Positions 33,560 through 41,645 of a stretch of 64,000 bases of DNA are shown here, piece by piece (position 1 is the stretch's first letter; the number at the start of each line of letters is the position of its first letter). The position numbers and the translations under genes were made by a program. Location: assembly GCA_903821335.1 (NCBI GenBank), contig CAIJKV010000135.1:52625-116624 (forward strand), read 5' to 3'. Under the pieces are notes generated by a model, which did not search any database, had not been told where the DNA came from, and saw only the letters and a program-made list of their open reading frames with translations. The stretch comes from an uncultured beta proteobacterium (GTDB lineage: Bacteria > Pseudomonadota > Gammaproteobacteria > Burkholderiales > Burkholderiaceae_B).

Positions 33560-34774
33560 ATGAAACTCAAAATTACAACATTCGCCGCGATCATGGGCGC
33601 AGCCCTGCTCACCTCGCAGTCCTACGCGCAAGCGCCCAAGCCGTTTCGGATCGGTGCACTGGTGGACATGTCTGGCGTGTATTCGGCGCACGGCGGACCC
33701 GGCATGGTCACGGCAGTGCAAATGGCCGCGGAAGACTTTGGCGGCAAGGTCCTGGATCGTCCGATTGAAATCCTGTCGGCTAACTATCAGAACAAAGTAG
33801 ACATCGCAGCCGCGCGCGCGCGCGAGTGGTATGACCGCGACGACGTCAACATGATCATCGAATCAACCGACTCGGCGGCTTCACTGGCACTGCAGAAACT
33901 CGGCGTGGATAAAAAGAAAATCACGATTTTCGCGGGCTCCGCCACCTCGGCGCTGACCAATGCCGAATGTTCGCCGTATGGCATCCATTATGTCTACGAC
34001 ACGTATGCGCTCTCGCACGGCACAGGCCTGGCGATCACCAAGGCTGGGGGTGACAGCTGGTTCTTCATCACGGCCGACTATGCGTTCGGCCATGCTCTTG
34101 AAAAGGACACCGCCGAGGTCGTCACACAAAATGGCGGCAAGGTTCTTGGCGGCGTGCGCGCACCGCTCAATACCCCTGACTTCTCGTCATTCTTGTTGCA
34201 AGCTCAGGCCTCCAAGGCCAAGGTGGTGGGCCTGGCCAACGCTGGAACCGACACGCAGAATTCAGTACGTCAAGCCGCCGAGTTCGGCATTACACAAGGT
34301 GGCCAACAGCTCGCCACGCTGCTCGTGTTCTTGCATGATATCAAGGGCATGGGTCTGCAGGTCGCGCAAGGGCTTCAGTTTACAGATGGCTTTTACTGGG
34401 ATCGGGACGACGAGAGCCGCGCCTTTGCACAAAAGTTCTACGCACGCCACAAAGGCATGCCTTCCATGGTCCAGGCGGGTGCGTACTCTGCCACCATGCA
34501 CTACCTGAAAGCCGTGGCGGCTGCAGGCTCGGACAATGCTGATGCGGTCGCGGCCAAGATGAAGGAAATGCCGATCAACGACTTCTTTGCAAAAAACGGC
34601 AAGATCCGCGTCGATGGCCGCATGGTCCATGACATGTACCTGGCCGAGGCCAAGAAGCCTTCCGAATCGAAAGGCGACTGGGACCTCCTCAAGATCAACG
34701 CCGTCATTCCTGGCGACCAGGCCTATCGCCCCCTGTCCGAAAGTGTGTGCCCACTGGTCAAGAAGCCTGTCTGA
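33560..34774 (+). CDS. ABC transporter substrate-binding protein (branched-chain amino acid type)
   Basis: 404 aa, Peripla_BP_6 family. Signal peptide residues 1-23 (MKLKITTFAAIMGAALL, ending SYAQAP), then FRIGALVDMSGVYSAHGGPG at the start of the mature lobe. ATG 33548 is also in frame, but GGAGAAGACA directly before 33560 is a better ribosome site. In this window it has no adjacent permease or ATPase genes. It probably works with a Liv system elsewhere; the nearest is at 44.5-49.3 kb. Its place at the operon end suggests binding of the pathway substrate. A (CG)7 run lies at 33821-33834. Confidence 0.9.
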   Translation: MKLKITTFAAIMGAALLTSQSYAQAPKPFRIGALVDMSGVYSAHGGPGMVTAVQMAAEDFGGKVLDRPIEILSANYQNKVDIAAARAREWYDRDDVNMIIESTDSAASLALQKLGVDKKKITIFAGSATSALTNAECSPYGIHYVYDTYALSHGTGLAITKAGGDSWFFITADYAFGHALEKDTAEVVTQNGGKVLGGVRAPLNTPDFSSFLLQAQASKAKVVGLANAGTDTQNSVRQAAEFGITQGGQQLATLLVFLHDIKGMGLQVAQGLQFTDGFYWDRDDESRAFAQKFYARHKGMPSMVQAGAYSATMHYLKAVAAAGSDNADAVAAKMKEMPINDFFAKNGKIRVDGRMVHDMYLAEAKKPSESKGDWDLLKINAVIPGDQAYRPLSESVCPLVKKPV

Positions 34775-34832
34775 CCGGATGTTTGCGGGTCAACGCCTGG
34801 TTCAGAGGTTGGCCCGCGATACAAAAAATGCC

Positions 34833-34866
34833 TTGCGGCGACCCGGCAACAGTGCCGGTCGCGCAA
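34833..34866 (+). other. intercistronic GC-rich hairpin
   Basis: TTGCGGCGACCCGGC and GCCGGTCGCGCAA pair with two single-base bulges around a 6-nt loop. No T-run follows, so it is more likely an mRNA-processing or stability hairpin than an intrinsic terminator. It lies between the ABC binding protein and the Bug gene. Confidence 0.4.
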
Positions 34867-34922
34867 CCAGATTGAGACGTCGCACGAATAAAAGTCTACA
34901 AACAATAATCGGCAAAGACACC

Positions 34923-35891
34923 ATGAAAAAAGTCACCACCACACTGCTGCTGCTCGGCGCACTGGCCATTCCCGGCCTGGCTGTCAGCGCAGACCCCTGG
35001 CCGAGCAAACCCATTCGCATCGTCGTCACCTTCGCCCCCGGCGGGACATCGGACGTTCTGTCGCGCGCCATGGCCCCGGAGTTGTCCAAGGTGCTCGGCC
35101 AACCGGTGGTGGTGGTCAACAAACCCGGTGCCAACAGCATCATCGGCACACAGGAGGTCGCCAGGTCCGCCCCCGATGGCTACACAATTGGACTGTTCGT
35201 CAGTGCCCATTCCGTGAATCCTCATATTGCCAAGTCTTTGCCCTACGACACGCAGAAGGACTTCATTCCGCTGGCCATGCTGGCACTGATGCCGGGCTTA
35301 CTGACCGTGAACCCGGGCGTACCTGCCAACACGGTTCAGGAACTTCTCACGCTCGCCCGGGAAAAACCGGGAACACTGTCCTATGGCACACCCGGTGGCC
35401 TGACGTCTGGACAACTGTCGATGCAGTATCTGATCAAGCTGGCGAATGTCGATATCACCGAGATTTCCTACAAGGGGGGTGGCCCCGCCCTGGCAGACTT
35501 GCTCGCCGGGCACATCCAAATGTTGATCAACAGCCCAACTTCGACCTTGCCACACGTGAAGGAAGGCAAACTCAGGGCGCTGGCGACCACAGGCGCCAAA
35601 CGCCCGGCTGTGCTGGCCGACGTTCCGACGCTGGCGGAGTCGGGCTTCCCGGGCTTCGAACTTTATGAGTGGTACGCGCTGTTTTTCCCGGCCAACACAC
35701 CCAAGGACATTGTCGACCGCATGCATGCGGCAGTCATGCAGGTCATGGCGACGCCCGACATGGTCAAGCGCATCGCAAGCATTGGGGCCGAGAGCAGCAC
35801 AGACACACCCGAGCAGTTCGCCAAGTTCGTGGCCAGCGAAGACAAACGCTGGGGCGAGCTGGTCAAGCAGATCGGCATCAAGCGCGAATAG
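34923..35891 (+). CDS. Bug/TctC-type periplasmic solute-binding protein
   Basis: 322 aa. Signal peptide residues 1-23 (MKKVTTTLLLLGALAIPG, ending VSADP), then WPSKPIRIVVTFAPGGTSDV, VVVVNKPGANSIIGTQEVA, EISYKGGGPALADLLAGHIQ and LADVPTLAESG. Start at 34923; a longer frame begins inside the previous gene. It follows the catabolic operon by 148 bp and may be its second substrate-binding protein. No membrane partner genes. Confidence 0.93.
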   Translation: MKKVTTTLLLLGALAIPGLAVSADPWPSKPIRIVVTFAPGGTSDVLSRAMAPELSKVLGQPVVVVNKPGANSIIGTQEVARSAPDGYTIGLFVSAHSVNPHIAKSLPYDTQKDFIPLAMLALMPGLLTVNPGVPANTVQELLTLAREKPGTLSYGTPGGLTSGQLSMQYLIKLANVDITEISYKGGGPALADLLAGHIQMLINSPTSTLPHVKEGKLRALATTGAKRPAVLADVPTLAESGFPGFELYEWYALFFPANTPKDIVDRMHAAVMQVMATPDMVKRIASIGAESSTDTPEQFAKFVASEDKRWGELVKQIGIKRE

Positions 35892-35904
35892 CGTGGCTGG
35901 GCCT

Positions 35905-36669
35905 TCAGGGGCGAAAACGTGACCCGGCATCCACCGATATCACGTCGCCGCTGATATAGCGCGCCGCATCAGAAGCGAAGAAGACCGCCAGACTGGCCAC
36001 CTCGTCTGGGGTTCCCATCCGGCCATAGGGCAGATTTGCAACCAGCTTGCCGTAGGCCTGGCGGTCGACATCATTTTTCGGATGAAGCAGGTTGTCCGTC
36101 CTGCCGGTGTGGATCAGGCCCGGATTGATGCCAACCACGCGCACACCGTGATCCACACTTTCCGCGCCCAGCGCCTTGGTAAAGGCGATCAACGCCGCGT
36201 TGGCAACCGATGTACCAATGGAATTCGGATTGAGCTTTTCACCGGCGATACCGATGATGTTGATGATCACACCCGACTTGCGCTGAATCATGTGTGGGTA
36301 GACCGCGCGGGTGAGCATGATCGTAGACATGACTTTGCCTTCAAAGCCCTCACGAAAGCCTTTCGGATCGATATTGAGCAGACTTCCACGGCTGATCGCG
36401 CCAGCGGAATTCACCAGAATATCGGTTTCAGGAAATGCCGCGCCCAGCAGTTCTGCGCTGTCGGGGTCCGACAGATTCACGGATTCGACCAACACTTCCA
36501 CCGGGAACTCGCCCTGGATTTGCTGGCGGGCGGCGTGCAGCGAGTCAATGTCACGCGCCACCAGGCGCAAGGCGCATCCCTGTGCAGCCAGTGCGCGGGC
36601 AATGGCAAAGCCGATCCCTTTGGATCCGCCAGTCACCAGCGCGACTTTCCCGTTCAGACTGTTAACCAT
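35905..36669 (-). CDS. SDR family protein with atypical catalytic motif
   Basis: 254 aa with an intact Rossmann motif (VTGGSKGIGFAIARALA) and NSAG. The catalytic region reads NIIGIAGEKLNPNSIGTSVANAALIAFTKALG, in spread form over about 32 residues. At the Tyr-x-x-x-Lys position it has Thr and Asn, and no clear catalytic Ser. This resembles a group of burkholderial SDRs with NAALxAFTKALG. Start at ATG 36669; upstream ATG 36753 would add a non-family leader. Divergent from the Bug gene at 36834. Confidence 0.84.
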   Translation of the reverse strand: MVNSLNGKVALVTGGSKGIGFAIARALAAQGCALRLVARDIDSLHAARQQIQGEFPVEVLVESVNLSDPDSAELLGAAFPETDILVNSAGAISRGSLLNIDPKGFREGFEGKVMSTIMLTRAVYPHMIQRKSGVIINIIGIAGEKLNPNSIGTSVANAALIAFTKALGAESVDHGVRVVGINPGLIHTGRTDNLLHPKNDVDRQAYGKLVANLPYGRMGTPDEVASLAVFFASDAARYISGDVISVDAGSRFRP

Positions 36670-36833
36670 GTTTGAGCTCCTTATTGTTTGTGACTGAGCG
36701 GGAATTTTACCGTTTGAAATCTGTGCGGCGGGGTTTACTTCCAGCTCGACCACCCTCGATAATGCGGTGGCTCCGAATCGCCCGCTCCGTCGCGGCGCAT
36801 CGTATGAACCTGAGTGATTACAACGGAATACCC

Positions 36834-37820
36834 ATGAAGCTCACGATATTTCTGCGTTACGCCTTAGTCGCAATGATCGCGACGACCGTGGTGGCAACCT
36901 GCGCGATCGCGCAAGGCACGCAGGCGTATCCGAGCCAGCCCATCAAAATCGTCGTGCCATTCCCCCCCGGCGGAGCAACCGACATCATTGCGCGGGTCAT
37001 TGCTCAAAAGTTGACCGAGCAAATGGGCGTCAGTGTCATTGTCGAGACCAAGGCCGGCGCCAACGGCAACATCGCGAGCGAATATGTTGCCAGGGCGACG
37101 CCGGATGGCTATACCCTGCTCTACAACACCTCTTCGATCGCGCTCAGCCCTGCGCTGTACAAGAACCTGGGGTACAACGTCCGCAGGGATTTCGCGCCCG
37201 TTGCCCTGACGTCAGTGGTTCCCATGTTGCTCGCGGTCCATCCCTCTGTTCCGGCCAACAACCTCATGGAGCTGGCTGCGTTGATCAAGGCAAATCCGAC
37301 CGGCTTTTCCTACGGCTCTGCGGGCGTTGGCAACATCACGCATCTGGCACCCACCCTGATGCTGGAACGGCTGGGGCTCAGCGCAAACCATGTCCCCTAC
37401 AAGGGTAGCGCGCCTTCAGTAATTGCCTTGGTCGGAGGGGAAATCCAGTTCAACATGGAGCCCATGGCTGTCGGACTCAGTTTCGTCAACGACAAGCGGA
37501 TCAAGCCGATTGCGGTATCGACACTCGAACGGGCCTCTGTGCTGCCGAATGTCCCGACGCTGAGCGAAAGCGGACTGCCCGGATTCGAAGTCGGTGCCTG
37601 GCAAGGCATTCTGGCCCCGGCCAGGACACCGCCGGCGATTATCAACCGTCTCAATGCAGAAGTGATGAAAGCGTTGGCCCAACCGGACGTGAAGGAAAAA
37701 CTGCAGGCACAGGGTGCCCAATTGCTGACCTCGACGCCCGAGCAGTATGCGGCCTACCTGGACACGGAACTTGACCGCTGGGACGAGGTTGTAAAAAGTA
37801 GTGGCATTCAATTCGAGTGA
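36834..37820 (+). CDS. Bug/TctC-type periplasmic solute-binding protein
   Basis: 328 aa. Signal peptide (MKLTIFLRYALVAMIATTVV, ending AIAQGTQAYP), then PSQPIKIVVPFPPGGATDII, VIVETKAGANGNIASEYVA, HVPYKGSAPSVIALVGGEIQ and LPNVPTLSESG. Start at 36834 with an ACGGAA ribosome site; ATG 36804 is an in-frame alternative. Followed after 27 bp by a carboxymuconolactone-decarboxylase-like gene, probably co-transcribed. Confidence 0.93.
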   Translation: MKLTIFLRYALVAMIATTVVATCAIAQGTQAYPSQPIKIVVPFPPGGATDIIARVIAQKLTEQMGVSVIVETKAGANGNIASEYVARATPDGYTLLYNTSSIALSPALYKNLGYNVRRDFAPVALTSVVPMLLAVHPSVPANNLMELAALIKANPTGFSYGSAGVGNITHLAPTLMLERLGLSANHVPYKGSAPSVIALVGGEIQFNMEPMAVGLSFVNDKRIKPIAVSTLERASVLPNVPTLSESGLPGFEVGAWQGILAPARTPPAIINRLNAEVMKALAQPDVKEKLQAQGAQLLTSTPEQYAAYLDTELDRWDEVVKSSGIQFE

Positions 37821-37847
37821 TTTGACTGATTCAATATCGGAGGCACC

Positions 37848-38240
37848 ATGGAATCGGAACGTTTCAAGCAAGGCCTGGCTTTGCGCAAGGAAGTCCTGGG
37901 CGACGCCTATGTCGATGCAGCGCTCAAACGCGCCACGGCATTGACACAACCATTTCAGGAACTGATCACCGAAGCGGTTTGGGGCCATGTCTGGTCCAGG
38001 CCGGGTCTGGATCATCGCACCCGAAACCTGATCAACGTGGCACTCATGGTTTCCCTGAACCGTCCCAATGAATTGCGGCTCTATATCAAGGCCCGTCGTC
38101 AGACCGGCGCCACGCTAGAAGAAATCTCCGAAGTCATCCTGCATGCGACCGTGTATTGTGGTGTACCGGCAGGACTTGAGGCTTTCAAGGAATTTGAACG
38201 TGTACTGGCCGAGGAAAAAGAAGGAGACACGGCTCCCTGA
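37848..38240 (+). CDS. carboxymuconolactone decarboxylase family protein
   Basis: 130 aa, the length of PcaC-type single-domain CMD proteins. Family features are FQELITEAVWGHVWSRPGLDHRTRNLINVALM in the first half (quoted in part) and VILHATVYCGVPAGLEAFK in the second. PcaC decarboxylates 4-carboxymuconolactone in the protocatechuate branch, but no other pca genes are here. A related decarboxylation of the Bug-imported compound is inference. 27 bp downstream of the Bug gene. Confidence 0.88.
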   Translation: MESERFKQGLALRKEVLGDAYVDAALKRATALTQPFQELITEAVWGHVWSRPGLDHRTRNLINVALMVSLNRPNELRLYIKARRQTGATLEEISEVILHATVYCGVPAGLEAFKEFERVLAEEKEGDTAP

Positions 38241-38267
38241 ACCTGATTTTTGTGTATCGTTCGACTC

Positions 38268-39869
38268 ATGATCCATATTACCGAACTACGACTGCCCGTT
38301 GACCACAGTCCGCAAGCACTCGACGCCGCAATATTGACGCGGCTAGGCGTGCCTGCCACGGCCCTGCATGGCTTTACCATTTTTAAAAGAAGCTACGACG
38401 CCAGGAAGAACAGTGCGCTCTCGTTCATCTATACGGTCGATGCCGAGGTCGCGGACGAAGAGCGTGTTTTAGCGCGCTTCGCCGGTGACCAGCATGTGCG
38501 ACCAACCGCGGACACCAGCTACCATTTCGTCGCCAAGGCGCCGGAGCACCTTTCTCATCGGCCTGTCATTGTCGGTTTTGGTCCCTGCGGTATTTTTGCC
38601 GCCTTGCTACTCGCGCAGATGGGGTTCAAGCCCATCATCCTCGAGCGTGGCAAGGCAGTGCGCGAGCGCACACTAGACACCTGGGGTTTGTGGCGGAAAA
38701 ATATCCTGAACCCGGAATCCAACGTCCAGTTTGGCGAAGGGGGCGCGGGCACGTTTTCGGACGGCAAGCTCTACAGCCAGATCAAGGATCCGAAATTCTA
38801 TGGAAGGAAAGTCCTCCATGAGTTCATCTTGGCAGGGGCGCCTGAAGAAATCCTGTATGTTGCAAAACCCCATATCGGCACCTTCCGCCTGGTGGGCATG
38901 GTCGAAAAAATGCGACAAGCAATCATCGAACTCGGAGGTGAAATCCGCTTTTCGCAAAAAGTGACCGGTTTCGACATCCAGAATAATCAGATCAAAGCTG
39001 TTCATCTCGAACACGGCGAGGTGATCGCCTGTGACCACGTTGTATTGGCGCTGGGGCACAGCGCGCGCGACACGTTTGAGGTGTTGCATGAAGCTGGCGT
39101 CTTCATGGAAGCCAAGCCGTTTTCCATCGGCTTTCGCATTGAACACCCCCAGTCCCTGATCGACAGCGCGCGACTCGGTCCGCACGCCGGCAACAAGCTC
39201 ATCGGCGCGGCCGACTACAAGCTCGTCCATCACGCAAAAAATGGACGCGCCGTCTACAGTTTCTGCATGTGTCCGGGCGGCACCGTGGTGGCTGCCACGT
39301 CCGAGCCGAATCGTGTCGTCACCAACGGCATGAGCCAGTATTCGCGTAACGAACACAACGCCAACGCCGGCATCGTGGTGGGCGTGACGCCTGAAGACTA
39401 TCCCGGCGGACCGCTGGCAGGGATCGCGTTCCAGAGAGAGCTCGAATCGCGTGCCTTTGTACTCGGGGGGGGAACCTATGAGGCACCCGGACAACGGGTT
39501 GGCGACTTCCTGGCCGGCTGTCCCTCTACCGAACTTGGAAAAGTGATTCCGTCCTACAAACCGGGCGTGCACCTGACCGATCTGAGCTCCTGCCTGCCCT
39601 CCTATGCAATCGAAGCCATCCGCGAAGCCATACCTGCCTTTGAAAAACAGATCAAAGGTTTTTCAATGGATGACGCCATGCTCACTGGCGTTGAAACCAG
39701 AACCTCATCGCCGCTGCGCATCACGCGCGGCCCAGATTGCCAGAGTCTGAACATCAAGGGGCTGTACCCAGCTGGCGAGGGCGCTGGCTATGCCGGGGGT
39801 ATTCTCTCGGCGGGGGTCGATGGGATCAAAGTTGCTGAGGCCGTCGCGCTGGACTACCTGGCTTCGTAA
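38268..39869 (+). CDS. uncharacterised FAD-dependent dehydrogenase (COG2509 type)
   Basis: 533 aa. An N-terminal domain of about 95 residues precedes the FAD motif VIVGFGPCGIFAALLLAQMG, followed by LERGKAVRERTLDTWGLWRK and VQFGEGGAGTFSDGKLYSQI, signatures of the widespread but poorly characterised NAD(FAD)-utilising dehydrogenase family. The C-terminus has IKGLYPAGEGAGYAGGILSAGVDG. ATG 38268 gives the usual beginning (MIHITELRLPVDHSP). A run of eight G at 39465-39472 lies in a GGG-coding stretch. Function unknown. Confidence 0.85.
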   Translation: MIHITELRLPVDHSPQALDAAILTRLGVPATALHGFTIFKRSYDARKNSALSFIYTVDAEVADEERVLARFAGDQHVRPTADTSYHFVAKAPEHLSHRPVIVGFGPCGIFAALLLAQMGFKPIILERGKAVRERTLDTWGLWRKNILNPESNVQFGEGGAGTFSDGKLYSQIKDPKFYGRKVLHEFILAGAPEEILYVAKPHIGTFRLVGMVEKMRQAIIELGGEIRFSQKVTGFDIQNNQIKAVHLEHGEVIACDHVVLALGHSARDTFEVLHEAGVFMEAKPFSIGFRIEHPQSLIDSARLGPHAGNKLIGAADYKLVHHAKNGRAVYSFCMCPGGTVVAATSEPNRVVTNGMSQYSRNEHNANAGIVVGVTPEDYPGGPLAGIAFQRELESRAFVLGGGTYEAPGQRVGDFLAGCPSTELGKVIPSYKPGVHLTDLSSCLPSYAIEAIREAIPAFEKQIKGFSMDDAMLTGVETRTSSPLRITRGPDCQSLNIKGLYPAGEGAGYAGGILSAGVDGIKVAEAVALDYLAS

Positions 39870-39915
39870 CACGTACTGGGCGATGTTGCCCCGCCGCAAG
39901 GCTACGTCATGATTT

Positions 39916-39950
39916 AAAAAAAGCGGATTTGCAGGCGACTGCAAATCCGC
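39916..39950 (-). terminator. Rho-independent terminator for the OmpA-like gene
   Basis: A perfect 12-bp stem (39923-39934 with 39939-39950, GCGA loop) followed on the minus strand by seven T (complement of 39916-39922). It lies 27 bp after the stop of the minus-strand lipoprotein gene. Confidence 0.9.
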
Positions 39951-39977
39951 ATCCTTGCTATGCGACCGCGCGCTTGA

Positions 39978-40520
39978 TCAGGTACCTGGGCCTACCAGCG
40001 TGATCTCGATACGACGGTTCTGTGACCGTCCCTCGGGAGTGTTGTTGGGTGCCACGGGATTGGCCTCGCCAAAACCCTGGGCTGACACCAGCGTCGAAGC
40101 CACACCTTTCTTCAGCAGGTAGTCGACAACATTGTCAGCACGCTTGGAAGACAGGTCAAGATTGGTCGTAATGCCTTGCTGACGCAACCCCGGGCCGATC
40201 GGCACATTGTCGGTGTAGCCATTGACGATAATTTTCGTCTGTTTGAAACCGGACAGCGTCGGGACCATTTTTGCAAGAACAGCCTCGGATGAGGAAGACA
40301 GACGGAAACCGCCTTCAGGGAAGAGGATCTTGTCTTTGATCGTGACTTTTAGCTGACCTTCAAGCTGTGTGATTTCAACTTCATCTGTTTGGTAGGCTGC
40401 CTTGAGTTGTGTGTAGGCCTGATTCAGTTGATTGTATTTTTGCTGCGACACGCACCCGACCAGCAGAACCGAAGCCGCCATGGTGGCTAACAAAATTCGG
40501 CGTTTAAGTTGAATTGCCAT
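39978..40520 (-). CDS. OmpA-like peptidoglycan-binding lipoprotein
   Basis: 180 aa. Lipoprotein signal with lipobox LLVGC (Cys about residue 23). A short coiled-coil-like segment (QQKYNQLNQAYTQLKAAYQT) is followed by an OmpA domain with the peptidoglycan-binding pattern NGYTDNVPIG, then NLDLSSKRADNVVDYLLKKG and GFGEANPVAPNNTPEGRSQN, RRIEI. It anchors the outer membrane to the wall. It resembles the peptidoglycan-binding part of Pal/MotB-like proteins but has no adjacent tol genes. Start 40520 follows GAGGTTGTT; ATG 40553 is less likely. Confidence 0.9.
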   Translation of the reverse strand: MAIQLKRRILLATMAASVLLVGCVSQQKYNQLNQAYTQLKAAYQTDEVEITQLEGQLKVTIKDKILFPEGGFRLSSSSEAVLAKMVPTLSGFKQTKIIVNGYTDNVPIGPGLRQQGITTNLDLSSKRADNVVDYLLKKGVASTLVSAQGFGEANPVAPNNTPEGRSQNRRIEITLVGPGT

Positions 40521-40831
40521 AACAACCTCACTAAAGATGACTATCGGCACCATGCATCAGCCTGCCTCTCAACAATCCGATCGCATGCGTTCGCCTATCA
40601 AGGCAATTTAGTCTACCACGCCAAAAACACCGGCGCATTGCAGATTCAACACTCAATATTCTCAATGACTCAGCACTTGAATTTGCACCGATCAGGCATG
40701 CGCCGCAGGGGATGCACTACTATCACGCAGAGCGATAATTTGATTCGCATTGTCTATAACTGACTTGGCCAGCCTGACCGTCGGCCCGGAAACAGCCACC
40801 CACTCAAGCCGACTGCCTGCCAAAAATTGCT
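40521..40831. other. 311-bp intergenic region
   Basis: Divergent gap between the OmpA-like lipoprotein (minus) and the TauE gene (plus). AT-rich around 40600-40760, where promoters for both would be expected. I see no gene, RNA or clear repeat in it. Confidence 0.5.
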
Positions 40832-41644
40832 ATGGATACCACGCTATTCGTTGGATGCGGTCTGGGCTTCGTGGTGGGGTTCTTGTTGTCACTGACGGGC
40901 GCGGGTGGCGCCATCCTTTCAGTGCCATTGCTTGGGTTCGGCTTGCATCTAACCGTGGCGCAAGCCGGCCCCATCGGTTTGCTGGCGGTGTGCCTGTCTT
41001 CCGGGGTCGGTGCGCTGCTCGCACTCAGGGCCGGCATCCTGCGCTACCGTGCTGCGTCATTCATGGCGCTCTTCGGCTTGATCCTTTCACCCTTCGGACT
41101 TTGGCTGGCAACACGCGTGCCCAACCGGCCACTTACCATTATCTTTTCGCTGGTTCTGTTTTTCGTGGCCAGCAGATTGCTCTATCAGGCCTACAGGGAA
41201 CTGAAGGGCATTCCGGATGACGCAAGGCGGCCACCCCCATGCCTGCTTAATCAGTCCATCGGCAGACTGATCTGGACCGTCCCGTGCGCCAGGTCGCTGG
41301 CTTTGGCGGGTGCGGTCGCCGGATTTTTTTCGGGACTGCTGGGCGTTGGAGGCGGGTTCATCATTGTCCCGTCTCTCAAGAGAGTCACCGACCTGCCGAT
41401 TCAATCCATCGTCGCCACATCGCTAGGTGTGCTGACGATCGTGTCCTTTGGCAGCGTGGTGCTCGCCAGCGTGTCGGGCACCATGATCTGGAATGTCGCG
41501 ATTCCGTTCGCGTCTGGCGCGCTGTTGGGTATGCTGACAGGACGACGGTTTTCCCAGAAAATTTCCGGGCCGCGACTACAACAGTTCTTTGCGGTCTTTG
41601 CCCTCGCCATTGCCCTCATCATGCTCGTGCAGGCACTGCCCTGA
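40832..41644 (+). CDS. TauE/SafE family membrane exporter
   Basis: 270 aa with about eight hydrophobic segments and the two internally related glycine-rich boxes of the family (GFLLSLTGAGGAILSVPLLGF near residue 18 and GFFSGLLGVGGGFIIVPSLK in the second half, quoted in parts). TauE/SafE proteins export sulfite, sulfoacetate or related organic anions. No sulfonate-degradation enzyme is adjacent, so the cargo is unknown. Convergent with the aminotransferase gene; one base separates the stops. Confidence 0.88.
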   Translation: MDTTLFVGCGLGFVVGFLLSLTGAGGAILSVPLLGFGLHLTVAQAGPIGLLAVCLSSGVGALLALRAGILRYRAASFMALFGLILSPFGLWLATRVPNRPLTIIFSLVLFFVASRLLYQAYRELKGIPDDARRPPPCLLNQSIGRLIWTVPCARSLALAGAVAGFFSGLLGVGGGFIIVPSLKRVTDLPIQSIVATSLGVLTIVSFGSVVLASVSGTMIWNVAIPFASGALLGMLTGRRFSQKISGPRLQQFFAVFALAIALIMLVQALP

Positions 41645-41645
41645 T

